From positions 2,666,001-2,730,000 of the forward strand of contig JAUCEF010000007.1 in the NCBI GenBank assembly GCA_033558025.1: DNA of 64,000 bases. Direction: 5' to 3'. Positions 1 to 15,201 of the stretch are shown here, in pieces. Numbering within the stretch: the first letter of the stretch is position 1; every line of letters starts with the position of its first letter. The stretch comes from Phytophthora sp. 'mugwort' (taxonomy: Eukaryota; Oomycota; Peronosporomycetes; Peronosporales; Peronosporaceae). Both the position numbers and the translations under genes were made by a program. The notes under the pieces were generated by a model that was not told the origin of the DNA, made no database searches, and saw only the letters and a program-made list of their open reading frames with translations.

Positions 1-1099
1 TGCGCAACTGCAGCTGAGCGAATTCCAGGAACAGTTTCTTGAGCTCCACCGCCTTTTGGCCGCGAAAGCGCGCCACCTCGCGCATCACGCGCGCGTGCAC
101 ACGTTCGAACTCGTCCTTGGCCGCGACCAGGTCATTGCTCAGACGGGTGACCGACGGAGAGTCCGGGCCGTCGCCGTTCACTGCCTTGCGGTGCGCAGCG
201 AGCTGTGCCTGGTACAGGTACCGACGGTCCTCTCGGACATCCAGGGCATTTTGCACCGCCTTGATCCAGCGAGCAATGTCGTCGACGTTAGCGGAGAAGG
301 CCTCGAGCTCAGCGTCCATCTGGCGCGCGCGTGTGTCGAGCATGGCCAGCACCGCGCTGTAATAGGACGTGGGCATCTCGGCGTTCTCCTCCTCGGCGTC
401 CGCCACCCAGTTAAGACACTCGATGAGGTCGCAGTGCGCGCCGGCCGCAAGCTTGTTCTGGTGGCTGGCGGCGCGCGCCTTGTTCTTAAGCGACTGGATC
501 TGGGCGTGCAGCTTGGACACGTACTTGGCGACCTTGGTGAATTCGGGGTCCTCGATGATGCCGCTGTTCTCACCGTCCTCGTTGTTGCGCGAGCCGAAGA
601 GGCTGAGCGCATCGTTCTCCACCATGCGTTGATAGGTCTTGCTCCACCAGTTGTTGAGCAGCTGTGTCCGCTGCACCACGGAGGACATCGACGTGGCGTT
701 GACCGAGTTGGCGCGCTGCGCCTCAACCTTAAACGCCGTGAGCTCCACGATAGAGCACTCGAGGAAGCTGCGGAAAAAGTTAGAGTTCTTTAGCTCGTCG
801 TGGTTGACGACCTTGCGCAGGAAGCGCTCGAGGCCGGCGCGGCGGTGCTCGAGGAACTCGGGGCCTTGCAGCAAGCCGACGACCTTGGCTGGCAGCGGCG
901 GGATCACGTAGCCCGCGCATTGCTTGGACAGCTGGTGGTGCAACCACAGGAAGTCCGAGTAGCGGCGCTCCACCACCACGTCCTCGGCCGACGTGACCTT
1001 GAACACGTAGTACGAGTTGACGCCGTCGCCGACCTTGCCAGCAGCGCCCACCGTGATGTCGGCCACGCGGCTGCTGGGACTCAGATCTGGCTCGCTCAT
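1..1099 (-). CDS. PX-BAR sorting nexin (SNX1/2/Vps5 type), C-terminus cut by window edge
   Basis: Begins at the ATG at 1099 (MSEPDLSPSSR) and stays open to the window edge, giving 366 codons without a stop or visible intron. Residues ~15-110 form a PX domain: the phosphoinositide-binding signature RRYSDFLWLHHQL and the proline loop VIPPLPAK are clear. The rest is a long helical region with the spacing of a BAR domain (for example NWWSKTYQRMVENDALSLFG). Proteins of this family bind PI3P on endosomes, dimerise and tubulate membrane, often in retromer cargo retrieval. The visible length already approaches a full SNX1/2 core, so only the last few dozen residues are probably missing. Long open frames on the opposite strand (such as 56-793) are shadows of this GC-rich gene. 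It could be an SNX5/6-like rather than SNX1/2-like member. Confidence 0.85.
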   Translation of the reverse strand, partial: MSEPDLSPSSRVADITVGAAGKVGDGVNSYYVFKVTSAEDVVVERRYSDFLWLHHQLSKQCAGYVIPPLPAKVVGLLQGPEFLEHRRAGLERFLRKVVNHDELKNSNFFRSFLECSIVELTAFKVEAQRANSVNATSMSSVVQRTQLLNNWWSKTYQRMVENDALSLFGSRNNEDGENSGIIEDPEFTKVAKYVSKLHAQIQSLKNKARAASHQNKLAAGAHCDLIECLNWVADAEEENAEMPTSYYSAVLAMLDTRARQMDAELEAFSANVDDIARWIKAVQNALDVREDRRYLYQAQLAAHRKAVNGDGPDSPSVTRLSNDLVAAKDEFERVHARVMREVARFRGQKAVELKKLFLEFAQLQLR

Positions 1100-1687
1100 G
1101 CTGGTGGGGGTTTGAACTGCGAAGAAACAGGTGCTTGTGGCGTCCGATGCGTTTTCGAAAATGAAAGGTTCGAGCCACGGCCTCCACCGCCGTCGCGTCC
1201 TTGGGCCCGACGGGATCAGCGCATGAAACGGACGGACGGCCGGACGGCGCGAAAGGCCACGGCCGGATCTTCGTCCCCATCATCCTGACTGTCGCGATGT
1301 ATGTACCGGTAATACCGTTTTTAAACCTGAAAAAACGACCAATTAAACTTACTGTATAGGACATGAATAGAGTTTAATCTGGCAAAGTTTTTCGGCTGCG
1401 TACGTATTGCGTTCACAGCCGTGCTTAAATTATTACGAAGTCGCCTACGATTGCAGTCGTAGCGAACCAGATGGACAATAAAACTCAAGAAATTTCAGCA
1501 GGACAGGTAAAATGTGCATTGCGAAGCGGTAGAGTTTTTTTTTTACTGTTAATAAAAGCCAGGTTGTGCATGCGTCCTTGCGACTGTGTTACATGTACTG
1601 TAGCCAACCACCCGATAATATGCTGATGTTTTGCCTGGATTCCGAATTACGAACCAGCCTGATTTATTTTCCATGTGATCTACGAAA

Positions 1688-1723
1688 TTATTCCACCCTT
1701 TCCCTAGTGAAAGGGTGGAATAA
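1688..1723. repeat. perfect 15-bp inverted repeat with 6-nt loop
   Basis: TTATTCCACCCTTTC at 1688-1702 is exactly reverse-complemented at 1709-1723. It may be two transposon ends joined head to head, or the core of a foldback element. No second copy was noticed in the window. Confidence 0.8.
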
Positions 1724-3184
1724 GTGGACGATTTTTTCACGCTTTTAAGTGTTTTGCAGTTGTTGGCCCACCACATTTTTTGCTTTAGGTTCAGTGAACA
1801 TCGTGATGATGATGGCTATCCAATTGTAGATGATGTACAGCTCATTTGCCTTGTCGATCCTGCGTGATGCTCAGCTACAACTTGTAGCTAGGCTTGTAGA
1901 CTACAAGCCTACAAGCCTTACATCGACACTACAGCTATGCTACACGTAGCAAACACCAAGAGTTCCAAGACGACGATGAAAGCTTAGCAAACTAGTGAGT
2001 GATACCGAGCGGTCCATCTTGTCCGAGCCTCAACGAAAGCGGACACTTTTTCTCAAGGCCGGTCACGTTCCGGGCCGGTTGCCGACTCGACAATGCCGAG
2101 AATCATGCAAACGCATCCCTTCATAGTGAGATCCATTGCCCGCAGCCTGATACACCCCACGGGCTGTGGGTCACAGCTGCGATTGAACCTGAACACCACC
2201 GTCCAAGCCCTTGAGCGCTCTCTCTCAAGGCGCTAACTGCGTTTGTGATGAAGGCAACGCCGATGTCCTGATCGTCTTAGGCGGCTGGGCAACTTCAGCC
2301 TCACTCACCATGTGCAACGCGACGCCGCGGGGCATTGCACACGCCGAGAGTTGCAAGCCAAAACTGCCGCCACGCTCGAGCTTCGTATCCAGTTGGCCTG
2401 TCTACTCGTTCCCAACATGTAATTGGCTTTTAAGTCATTATAATGACACCTGCTTGCTGGCTCGTCTTGTGTTGAAGGCAGGCAGTACTCCTGCCGCAGG
2501 AGGAACTTCACTTGCTTCGTTTGTTTTGCTTTTTGGTTATGTTGTGACAAGCGGAAGGCACCGAGCACCTACCGGTAGTGGGGCGTGCGATTGGCTCCGA
2601 GACGGTCTCCAGACTCTCGATGGCCATAGACATCGCATCCGTTGTGCCGTTTCAGTCCATTCTCCGGTCCAGTGCCGCCATCCTCTTCAAGCATTGAATC
2701 AAGCTGTTCCAAGCAAAATTTGGCGCTTCATTCGCAAAGCCTTCTGAGCGTGCTCTCGGGCGGCGCTTTGCCAAACAACCATCGCTGTGCACAAGCGAGC
2801 GGACGTGCCGTGACGTGTCAGAAGTTGGAAATGCAGAGCCACCCCTCTATCGACACGGCCTTGAAGACTGCGCGCGCGGTCGGGCCCCTGAAGGCGCGGG
2901 GTCAGTGAGGCCAGCGGGTCGCGCGAAGGTAGTAGTACTTACGGCTGTAAATGCGGCAGCATTTACAGCTCCCTGTCAGCGCGGCTCGCTTGAACGGGCA
3001 GAAAATTTGTCGCGGTTAAAAGCACAAGTTTCGGATGGACTCAAGAATGCAGGATACCGGTAGGCGCTAGACCGCTGCGCAGAGTTCGCCGTCATCAAGT
3101 GGAGCATTCAGTAGTTTTTGTACACGGCTTGGTCGCATCGTACTGGTAGTCAGGGCTGCATTTGCAAGTTACCACCAGCGGTAG

Positions 3185-3415
3185 TATTACTACTAGTAAC
3201 ACCATGATCGTACATTCTATTCGAAGGCACATGTTGAAGTCCGCCTTGAAGTCAACAAGGAGGGTTATGAATAAGCTGGGATTGTTTCCAACAAAATCGG
3301 CGACGACTTCCAGATGTAGTCATCGCCGATCCCCTCTAAGGGGGTTCAAACGGGGTCATATGGCTCTTGTTCCAATAGACACCTTTACTTCTTATTGGGG
3401 TTACTAGTAGCAATA
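3185..3415. mobile_element. small TIR element (MITE-like), TA-flanked
   Basis: A 20-bp terminal inverted repeat with two mismatches brackets 231 bp: TATTACTACTAGTAACACCA at the left end (3185-3204) and its near reverse complement at 3396-3415. If the outer TA on each side is the target duplication, this fits the Tc1/mariner rule. The interior has no convincing coding capacity, so a non-autonomous element is likeliest. The call rests on one copy. Confidence 0.45.
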
Positions 3416-5128
3416 ACTTGATATAAGGACAACGATGTCGATGCATTTCCCTCGTCCGCCTTGATCAAGGTATAGTGCACGCCGAAATTATAGCCGCACC
3501 TGAAAGATGGCTTTCTCGAGTCGACGCCTAGTTTTTACCACTAACTAAGCGCCCAAGAGGCGTCGTGAAGCAATATAAAACAAATGCAAAAAGCAGAATC
3601 AACAAAGCTGATAACGGCTGGTAATAAACAAAACGAAAAGCGGCTATAGCGATAATAAATGAGGAATCTGAATGAAGGACGGTTTAGAGACCACTCTTGG
3701 TTTCTTTTGGGCGGCGGTCAGCATGCCACGAAAAGGCAGTTAAGCGAGACATAATGCATCAAGACCAACACGTACATTACAGCCGGAGAAAGCAACAGAG
3801 CGTGAACCCTCGAACCGTCGGATTGGCTGGACGACTTCAACTTCAACAACCAATTGCAGCTCGTCGTCCATTATGCACGCCGACAAAATGCTTGTTGGTC
3901 GCTGTAGTATCGATGCGCATACAAGACTTGCGTAAACAACTGGATGCACCAAGAGTCTTGGTCCAAGATTCTGCCCCACAGAGAGGTCAACCCAACACTT
4001 CACTTTCAATCTTACACTCCCACCCAACGTGCAGAACCAAGAAGATCGTGCTGTTGCCCCAACACTCTTCTGCCTCACTAACAAAGGTGTGACCGTGGGC
4101 TACAGGACGCTCACTCTTGAGGCTGTCAGCTGCAAGCGATCGAAGAATGAGCACGCCGCGGTTGCATCAACGAAAAGTCTATGAAGGCGGCACCCGTTCT
4201 CGCGCAAGACATGGGGGCCAGAACGACTACTAAATCCGATAGCTCTGTGCCTTTGGACCGTGCCAAGGCGCAGAATGTGACTATTTCTGCCTCGCCGAGG
4301 TCGTGTTGGCCGATTATCGCTCGGCCGTGGATCCCGGCTAAGATTCAGCGCATCCAAACGGCAAAAACACTACTACACTACTTTAGACTGGCTACTCCAC
4401 CTTGCTGATGGCAAGGGCGAAGTGACAGCGGCCTCCAGCCTGCCGCAAGGCCACAATTTCCGAATAATAATGTAGCATTCTTAATGTCGATCCGAAACTT
4501 GTGCTTTGACTGTAATAATACAGCACCCGGTAACCGGAGCGTTCGCAATTACAAGCATTTGCCCTGATCTTTCGGTGGACGACAACGCGCGCAGCAGGCC
4601 GCCGTCCTCAAGGCCATGCTGTGATCGATGCCCTGGAGATGGTTGTCGAAGCGCTGTCTGCATTGCACGCGATCCGCCACATTCATCACGTTACGGATCA
4701 TTTGAGCCCCGCGATTTATGTTAGGAGATCCTTGAAGGGGTGGTGGCGTCAAAACGTGGCCGCGAAACGGAGCCCGGCTAACGAATACGACGCCCACGAT
4801 CGAGACAAGTCCGGAGTCATGCAAGCACTATCACTGAAAGATCTACCGGTACATCAGTAAACAGATCTTACAAGCGCAAATTGTGTACTCCGATGTCGGT
4901 ACTTAGCGCGTACTAAATATCCCTCATTAGCATGTACGATTAGTTGTATGAACCTCGTTGATACCTTCAACACTAAATTGTACCTAAAGTTATTAGCATC
5001 GTAGTAACAGCAAACATACAATCCCACAACCTTGATGCAACGAATGGGGGGGGTGAGTGTGTGACGAAACATCACTGAATACCGCGACTTCGAATTCATA
5101 AACCCATTTTACGCCACCGGTAGCCGCT

Positions 5129-5735
5129 TTAGTCTCCGTTGATCAACGCCAGAATCATAAAAGATGTAAATACCAGCACGTCAGACGCGATCAGCCAGCC
5201 GAGCTGAGACCCGTTAATCTGTTCGCACCCACAAGGCACAACCAGGATCGTCATGACCTCTATTCAAACCGCGAAACAACCTCGAACAAAAGACTTTAAC
5301 TCACCGCATCAACTCGATACAAGATAGAGGGAATAGCGAGTACAACGACCCAGAAGAAGGCCTCAAAGAAGCAGCCAAAACTTGTCCAGACACTAGATAG
5401 ACCAACATACACAAGGAGATCCACACAAGCGGTGAGACAGAGAGTCAGCCAATTACATCAAAACAGCTAGCTCACCTGAGATCGTCCCCTCCTGACAGTG
5501 TCGAAAAGATCGCCGCCGTCATCGGCAGCAGCACGTAGGGAAACACTAGCAACAGTCATAAAAATATAATTAAAGATTTGTAGTTGAAGTGTACAAAACG
5601 GAATGTACTGTACGTACACACAAAAAGCCCCCATGGCGTCGAGTACGCCGCTGACGCCACAATGACCCCCACAAGCGCCAATAGCAGCAGCGACCCCGCC
5701 ACTAACAGTTGCACGTCTGCAAGCACAGTAAACAT
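5129..5735 (-). CDS. VPS55: Vps55/LEPROT-family small endosomal membrane protein
   Basis: Four exons: 5735-5618, 5545-5476, 5392-5305, 5218-5129 (stop 5131-5129), encoding 121 residues. All introns (72, 83 and 86 nt) are GT-AG and the phases join correctly. The protein has four hydrophobic segments. It follows the LEPROT/Vps55 plan: a first TM helix, the WGLFVLFPYVLLP segment where family members have a WPLFVLIF-type one, an acidic loop (SGGDD), a second pair of helices and a short C-terminal tail. Vps55 proteins act in late-endosome-to-vacuole transport and receptor trafficking. Individual exons are too short to stand out as open frames. The gene is divergent from the RBBP4-like gene at 5935. 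Identity rests on pattern and hydropathy rather than a search. Confidence 0.75.
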
Positions 5736-7525
<1,790 letters not shown>

Positions 7526-7737
7526 GTTCACGCCTTTTGCTTTGCTTGACGCAGTTATTGCGGCACCTTAGTATAATTGAATGTACTAGACCAAAAGTTT
7601 GTTCCCACGTTAAAGAAAACCCAGCAACACAGTGGATCATGACTACAGAACCAGCAACTGTAGGAAGGAGGTAAAGAATTCAAGCCCCTGCCAATCGTCA
7701 AGTCTTCTCAGCCAACGAAACGCCGTATCTATAGTAG

Positions 7738-9456
<1,719 letters not shown>

Positions 9457-9651
9457 ACCAGCGTATCATCACAGTTAAATAAGATGATGGACATGTGGAG
9501 CGAAGCTCGAAGAGCTACCTCGATCAACAAGCGAATCTTGACGTCTATCCGGGCTCGATTGTAATACAATCATTCCGTTACAATACACTTAGTAATTGTA
9601 ACGAGACGTAATCACCGCGACATCTATAGAAATGGATCAACTATTCTGACG

Positions 9652-9669
9652 TCACTCTGCCATTTGCAG
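9652..9669 (+). promoter_or_regulatory. initiator plus flanking element upstream of HAD gene
   Basis: TCACTCT (9652-9658) fits the oomycete initiator YCAYTYY. It is followed by CCATTTGCAG, which resembles the flanking promoter region usually found next to it. It lies about 40 bp before the ATG at 9697. Confidence 0.5.
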
Positions 9670-9696
9670 TCCGAGGAGTCAAGCACCTTTTTGCCC

Positions 9697-10446
9697 ATGA
9701 CCAACGCCAGCCCCGCGATGCCTAAGCCCAAGGTGCATGGCGCCATCTTCGACATGGACGGCACACTACTGGACACAGAGGAGCTGAGCCGCCTTGCCAT
9801 CGACGGCGTCATGCGCCAGTTTGGTAAGGAGTTCACCATGGCTATGCACAAGACCATCCTGGGCCGTCCCGCCGTCGAGTGGACGCGCATGGCCATCACT
9901 GCCGCTGGACTGACTGAAGAGACCATCAGTTCCGATGAGCTCTTCAAGCAGTGGGAGAAGAGCATGCGGGATATGTCAGACCGCGTCGAGGAGCTTCCGG
10001 GCGGCGTCGAGACGCTCACCGCCCTGCACGCACGCGGCATCCCCATCGCACTGGCCACGTCGAACAGCCGGAGCGTCGTGGAGGCCAAGATCAAGCACCA
10101 CCCCGAGCTCTTCTCCTTCTTCTCCACCATCGTGTGCGGCGATGACCCAGCCGTGAAGCGCGGCAAGCCTGCGCCTGATATTTTCCGCACGGCGGGCCAG
10201 CGTCTTTTTGGACTTAAGGAGGGAGAAGACGGCGACAAACCGCCACGTTGCATCGTGTTTGAGGATTCGGTAAATGGCTACACTGCTGCCAATGCTGCGG
10301 GCATGCACAGCATTGCTATCCCCGATGTGCGCATCCACACCGAGGAAACGCAGAGGACGGAGTTGTTTGGCCAAGCGGACGAGGTAATCACGTCGCTCAC
10401 ACAATTTGAGATCGACAACTATGACTGGCAGCTGTATGGGAGCTAG
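9697..10446 (+). CDS. HAD-superfamily phosphatase (pseudouridine-5'-phosphatase / GPP-like)
   Basis: Single exon of 249 residues from the first ATG; a second in-frame ATG at 9718 is also possible. HAD motifs appear in order: motif I DMDGTLLDT (residues ~19-27; first Asp nucleophile, second Asp acid/base), motif II ALATSNSR, motif III lysine in RGKPAPDIF, and motif IV VFEDSVNGYTAA. Between motifs I and II is a helical cap of the beta-phosphoglucomutase subclass. HDHD1, GPP and sugar-phosphate phosphatases share this architecture, so the substrate cannot be fixed from sequence. The open frame extends upstream only through a non-ATG codon. Confidence 0.88.
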   Translation: MTNASPAMPKPKVHGAIFDMDGTLLDTEELSRLAIDGVMRQFGKEFTMAMHKTILGRPAVEWTRMAITAAGLTEETISSDELFKQWEKSMRDMSDRVEELPGGVETLTALHARGIPIALATSNSRSVVEAKIKHHPELFSFFSTIVCGDDPAVKRGKPAPDIFRTAGQRLFGLKEGEDGDKPPRCIVFEDSVNGYTAANAAGMHSIAIPDVRIHTEETQRTELFGQADEVITSLTQFEIDNYDWQLYGS

Positions 10447-10626
10447 CTCTATGTAGTGATCTGTAGACTTTAGTGGTAGGACTCTGCCATGACCTCCGTA
10501 TGATCCCATCAATAGGAACATTTGGTTCGGTTTGCATTTTAGTTCAATGTCCAAGTATCCCAAGCCCATATTAATAGGTGTCGTGAAACGCCACCAGGCG
10601 TAGGAATCAACGAGTTTGGTCACTTC

Positions 10627-13429
10627 ATGTCAACAGCGACGGGAGCGAGCGCAAAGCTTCAGAGTGAGGAGCTAAGAGATGCATATCGCGTGTGGCTCAA
10701 GGATCTGCACGATGATAACCCCGAAAAGTTGGTGCGAAAGCTCGACAAGAAGAAGAAAAACGGTGGTCGAGTGCGACGAAAGCAACGAACATTACATGCA
10801 CAGCAACATACCGCAGCAAGCGCCCTTAAAGACGTCGTTCTTCAGAAGGTAACTATTTTACAACAGCGTGTCCCTAGAGCTTTATTTAACCAATGATGTA
10901 CAGACCGAGCAGGCCAAGCTACCAATACTATCATTAGTGCACACTCCTGCCGATAAGAAAGCTCTTCAAGACTCGCAAAGTCGACGACATGAAGCACTTG
11001 CGGATGAAGCAAATTATTCTGCAGTCCAATATGTCGGACACCATCGACCTGGACTTGGCTTCTTTCAACAACTTGTGAACCAATTACTCCAGAAACCCTC
11101 TCAAGAAGCGAGTAGCAGGAATATTTCTTCTCCAGGTCTTGTGACAACTGAACTGGTAGGTTTTCCTGTCCTGGTTGCGCCAATTTTGCTTCGAGTTAAT
11201 CTACGCTATCGAGACAAAAACCGTCTCGGTGTCGCGCTGTTATTTTGCCAAGAAGAAAACCAAGACGAGCACCAAATCGAGGAAGCAAACGGTGGCGTGG
11301 CATCATTTGTGTTACATTGTCGCGTGTATATGCAAGCAAGTAGTTGGCAGGAACATCGGAGCACATTGTTAGAGCTCGTGTCGAACCCATCAGCTGAAAT
11401 ATGGGCCGTGAGGAAATACGCGGAGAATTTTGAGTCGCGAAAAAACGAGCTACAACTTTTGTATTCCCGTCAAGAGGTTGAGAAGGCAATGAATGAGCTA
11501 TGGGTAAACTCCAGTGACAATGTCTCCGACTCTAGTTTGCTGGCCATTCAAAAGTACATTCCATTCAAGAGGGCATCGAGTCGTACTACCGCCTCCCCAA
11601 CTACTACGAACATGATCCTTTCAACTGAGCGAAAACCTTGGATAGCACGCTGTGCTTCTCGCAAGAGGAATAAACACTCATCAACTGTCTGGATCATTTC
11701 GGGTGGAGACGTCATTGATGATGTGAAGTCAACATCAATGGCAATCACAAATTCAAGCAGTGCAGACTGCCAGTTAGTCAAATGCACCATTGATCAAGCC
11801 TGGTCCAAGCCTCGGCTTTTAGCTTCGATGTGTACAATTCCATTGGAAAAGGCGCTACGCATTCGGTTTAACGAACTGGTAGTGGATATGTTACAAGACA
11901 CTTCTGGGACGTGGTGGCTGCTACAAGTGAAGGCGTTCACAATTGCTGCCCTTCGCCCTCTATCTGCTGCAACATCCATCGTGCCCAAAAAGACTCCGTT
12001 AGGTTTATCGCGAACACAATCAGCACCGACTCGATTTGAACTTGACGGCGCCTTAATATCGCAGTGGAAAAAGTGGCGCTGTACGGGGCGCTATTGTTCC
12101 ACGAAAACCTTTTGCAAAAGTTTGTTAGAGCCAACAAACCCGAAAATTGGCGAGAGCATCGATGGACCACGTGATAATAACAAGGAGCCGAGCGGTTATC
12201 TCACGAAAAAGATGCTGCGAAGTTGTGAGTTTTACGCTGATTTTGTCCAGCAACAGGATATGAGCCTTGCAGGTGGCTTTACCGACTTCCATTCAGCGTT
12301 GGCATTTCACTTGCAGCACCGCCTTCCAAAGCGCGATCGCAGTCAGCTTTATGAACCTCAACCGCTCTGCAGTGCATGTGTCAAACGGTATCACTCGCTC
12401 CGGCAGCAATGGATGGAAACGGTGAAACCAGCGGCCGTAGCAGGGCATCGCAGGAACATTCGTCATGCCAAGGCGTATAGCGACACTGTCGAGCACACTT
12501 CGCTTCCTCCCCGCCAACTCCCTTCTCTCAATCGCGAGTCGGAACATTCCTCTTCATTGAATAGTACGTATTCAAGTCCTGACCTTCCTGACACACGAAT
12601 AAAGCAAATAAAGCAAGAAGACAACGCAACCGGCACAAAACAGTCACATTACCTAGACGAACTAGCAGCGATGGAAGAAATGCTAGCGGAGCACGAACCA
12701 GCTTCCTATCTGAGCACAACCAAACGTGACTTTCAATCTCCCACACAATCTCAAGTTGAAACTTCCAGTTCCTCGTCGGTGCTCAACGCGTTGCAAGCTA
12801 AGCCGTCAAGTTCTCATGACATTTTCCACAAATGGGATGGGGGCAGTCGCATTGAAAAAATGTGGCAGAACCTGACGTTTAAACCTCTCGAACGACAGCT
12901 AACGGATCCTCGCTCGGACCTTAGTGACAGCAGCCGCGCAAATCAAGGCTACAACTCCATTTCTCTGCAACAAGAACTTATCAAGCTAAGTGCCACTGAC
13001 GAAGAGCATACTACACCTGAAATCAAGTTACACAATGAGGTCACCCAATCTTCAGGAAGTATGAAGTCTGTCACAGCCCACGCAGTCCATGTCCAGCACT
13101 GTCGTCGTGTGTTTGAGGACGAAATCTATCGCGAGGATCTCGTGAACGAAGTTGTGAGAGCGCTTCGCTCGGGAAAATCAAATGTCTGCTTCGTTGTGAC
13201 CCCGCACACTTGCAATCCAGAAATTGGTCATACCGATCAACGTGCCGGCGAAGACGAAGACGAACTGGTTGAAATGGCGTTGCGTTCGCTCTACATCGAC
13301 GTCAAGCAAGCCATTGTAGCTTCATCTGATGATTGTACGTCGGACTTGCTGCTTTCGTCATGGCCACTGCGACCAAAAGTTTGCCGTGAAATTAGTGGTT
13401 GCATCACCGTGAAACTGGGCCCAGCCTAA
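10627..13429 (+). CDS. large protein of unknown function
   Basis: Proposed exons 10627-10848 and 10904-13429 (55-nt GT-AG intron, phase 0), giving 915 residues. The second exon is open for over 2.5 kb, which makes coding certain. I recognise no family. The N-terminus (AYRVWLKDLHDDNPEKLVRKLDKKKK) is basic. The middle has an ordered-looking block (RIRFNELVVDML..TWWLLQVKAF) and a candidate metal-binding segment (YEPQPLCSACVKRYHSLRQQW). The region around 12480-13080 is low-complexity and Ser-rich. Parts of the first 250 codons also read well in another frame, so an additional intron near 11000-11170 is possible. The start ATG is supported only by the continuity of exon 1. Confidence 0.7.
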
Positions 13430-13568
13430 TGTAGTCATTGCATTGAAACCACAATAATTCAGATCGCTCCACATCAGCTCTGACATGCCGAACTCAAGTG
13501 CGTTTTAATGAAAATAGAGCAAGAATTGACCGGAACTAACGACGCTGTGTTTTACCGTTGATACTTTT

Positions 13569-15201
13569 CTAGTGTTCTTCAGCGTAGTAGTCAGGATACT
13601 TAGCCACATGCTCCATCATCTCACGCTCTTGCTCCTGTTGCAGCACAATCAATAGCAGTGAGTTCCATTTGCTTTCTAACAAAACAGAGAATATATATAA
13701 CGTACAATCAAATGCGGTAACTTGACGTCGTACACATCCTCAAACATCGTCCCCACAGCTGGCCGCTCTTTAGCCTCGGCCTGCTGCAGAGCCGCCAACA
13801 CATTTGTCCGCTCGTTATCCTGCATGTGGCGATCCTGCTCCTCTGTGAGCCACCCACGTTTCTACAAAAAGCGATAATATCAAGCAGGTTAGTGAGTTCT
13901 AGGGGACAGCGCCACCAGGCCATGATACTAACCATCAAGTAGCGCTTTGTCCGCTCGATCGGATCGCAAGTCTCCTTCCAGTGCTTGATCTCAGCGACAG
14001 CACGGTACTGCGTTGAGTCATCCGAAGTCGAATGGTGACCTTGACGGTAGGACATCGCCTCAATGAGCACGGGCCGGTTCTCCTTCAGAATAAACTCGCG
14101 AGCACGGCGAGTGGCTTCGTGTACAGCCAGCAAGTCATTGCCATCGACGCGCATGATGGGAATACCGTATCCACTGCCTCGGGACGCAATGCCATCGCCA
14201 CGGAACTGCTCGTTAGTAGGCGTACTAATGGCGAAACCATTGTTGCGGACGAAGAACAAGATCGGACAGTCCTTTGTGGATGCAAAGTTCAGCGCCGCAT
14301 GGAAATCTCCCTCACTCGCAGCACCTTCCCCGAAGTAGCAAACCGAAATCCGATCTTCCTTCGCCAGTTTGAACGCATACGCAGCTCCTGCAGCCTGCAA
14401 CACAAGAAACCCGCATAACGCTTCAGCACGTGAGCTCAGCAGTACACAATAATACCGTTATTATTGTTTTCACCTGTACCTGAGGAAGCTGCGTAGCCAA
14501 CGGCGACGAAATGGTCTGGTGGTTGAGATTCTTGGACCCGTAGTGCACCGGCATCTGGCGTCCCTTGCCGTGTCCGTCCTTGTTGCTGAAACACTGGTCG
14601 GCGAAGTTTTGGAGCGTGAATCCGCGCCACATGAGCACTCCTGGCTCGCGGTACTGCGCGAACACCATGTCGCTAAGCCGCAGCGCCGACGCACTACCGA
14701 ACGAGATGGCTTCTTCGCCGTACGACGTCATGTAGAACGAGATGCGTCCCTGGCGCTGCGCGTCGTAGAAAATATTGTCCATGGTCTGCACAATACCAGA
14801 TCCTAACATTTAGTAATAAAACTCTAACATGAACGTCTCAAAGCTTGTGCAGCGGCGTACGTTCAGACGGATCATCTGACTATAGATCTGTGCGCACAGA
14901 TCCTGACGAAGTTGCGGGTCCGTGGCGCCCTCCACGATGTCTCCATCCTCGTTCAGAACTGCAATGACGCATCAGAATGTTAACGATTATCCCAATAGGA
15001 GTATGGGGGGATCAGCAGTTGCCACCTACTGCGGAAACATGGAATCGGGTCGTTGTCCTTGGGGTCACGGAACACCACGTCAGGCACGAAGGGCATTTCG
15101 GTGCCTGGGAAGTAGCCGAGCGCAGAGGATGACGAGAGTCGGCGCGCGTGGCATTTGGCGCTGAAGATGGCGCGGCGAGCGAGCGAAGCGACCGAGAGCA
15201 T
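13569..15201 (-). CDS. BCKDHA: 2-oxoisovalerate dehydrogenase E1 alpha subunit, mitochondrial
   Basis: Six exons: 15201-15030, 14958-14861, 14785-14480, 14394-13933, 13861-13706, 13634-13569, giving 419 residues with all phases consistent. E1-alpha catalyses thiamine-diphosphate-dependent decarboxylation of the keto acids of Leu, Ile and Val in the branched-chain complex. Diagnostic segments are [46 protein letters not shown] (ThDP/Mg site), [14 protein letters not shown] and [13 protein letters not shown]. The last is the loop whose serines are phosphorylated by BCKD kinase in animals, so kinase regulation is plausible. The basic, Ser/Arg-rich N-terminus ([13 protein letters not shown]) fits a mitochondrial presequence. 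Length compares well with ~445 residues in animals. No E1-beta gene lies nearby. Confidence 0.95.

Larger units (their letters stand above)
1100..5128. other. gene-poor 4-kb interval
   Basis: No recognisable protein gene. The first ~250 bases are presumably the sorting-nexin promoter. The rest holds only short unrelated open frames and several inverted repeats: 1688-1723, 1890-1910 (10-bp arms), 2944-2969 (11-bp arms around GGCA) and the 3185-3415 element. Four copies of the palindrome TACCGGTA lie here (1304, 2570, 3055, 4844). The frames around 3697-4092 read openly on both strands but match nothing I recognise. The interval is most simply read as decayed repeats. Confidence 0.6.

Noticed and set aside
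56..793. 245-codon plus-strand open frame
   Set aside because: Antisense to the sorting-nexin gene; no family features, and it exists because of GC-rich third positions.
3697..4092. Opposed open frames of 131 and 114 codons
   Set aside because: Neither strand has recognisable motifs; the surroundings look like decayed repeats, so no gene is called.
9664..9696. Upstream start for the HAD phosphatase
   Set aside because: The codon is TTG, and the initiator element places transcription start just before it.
10842..11183. Minus-strand 113-codon frame
   Set aside because: Overlaps the start of the long plus-strand gene and has no family features.
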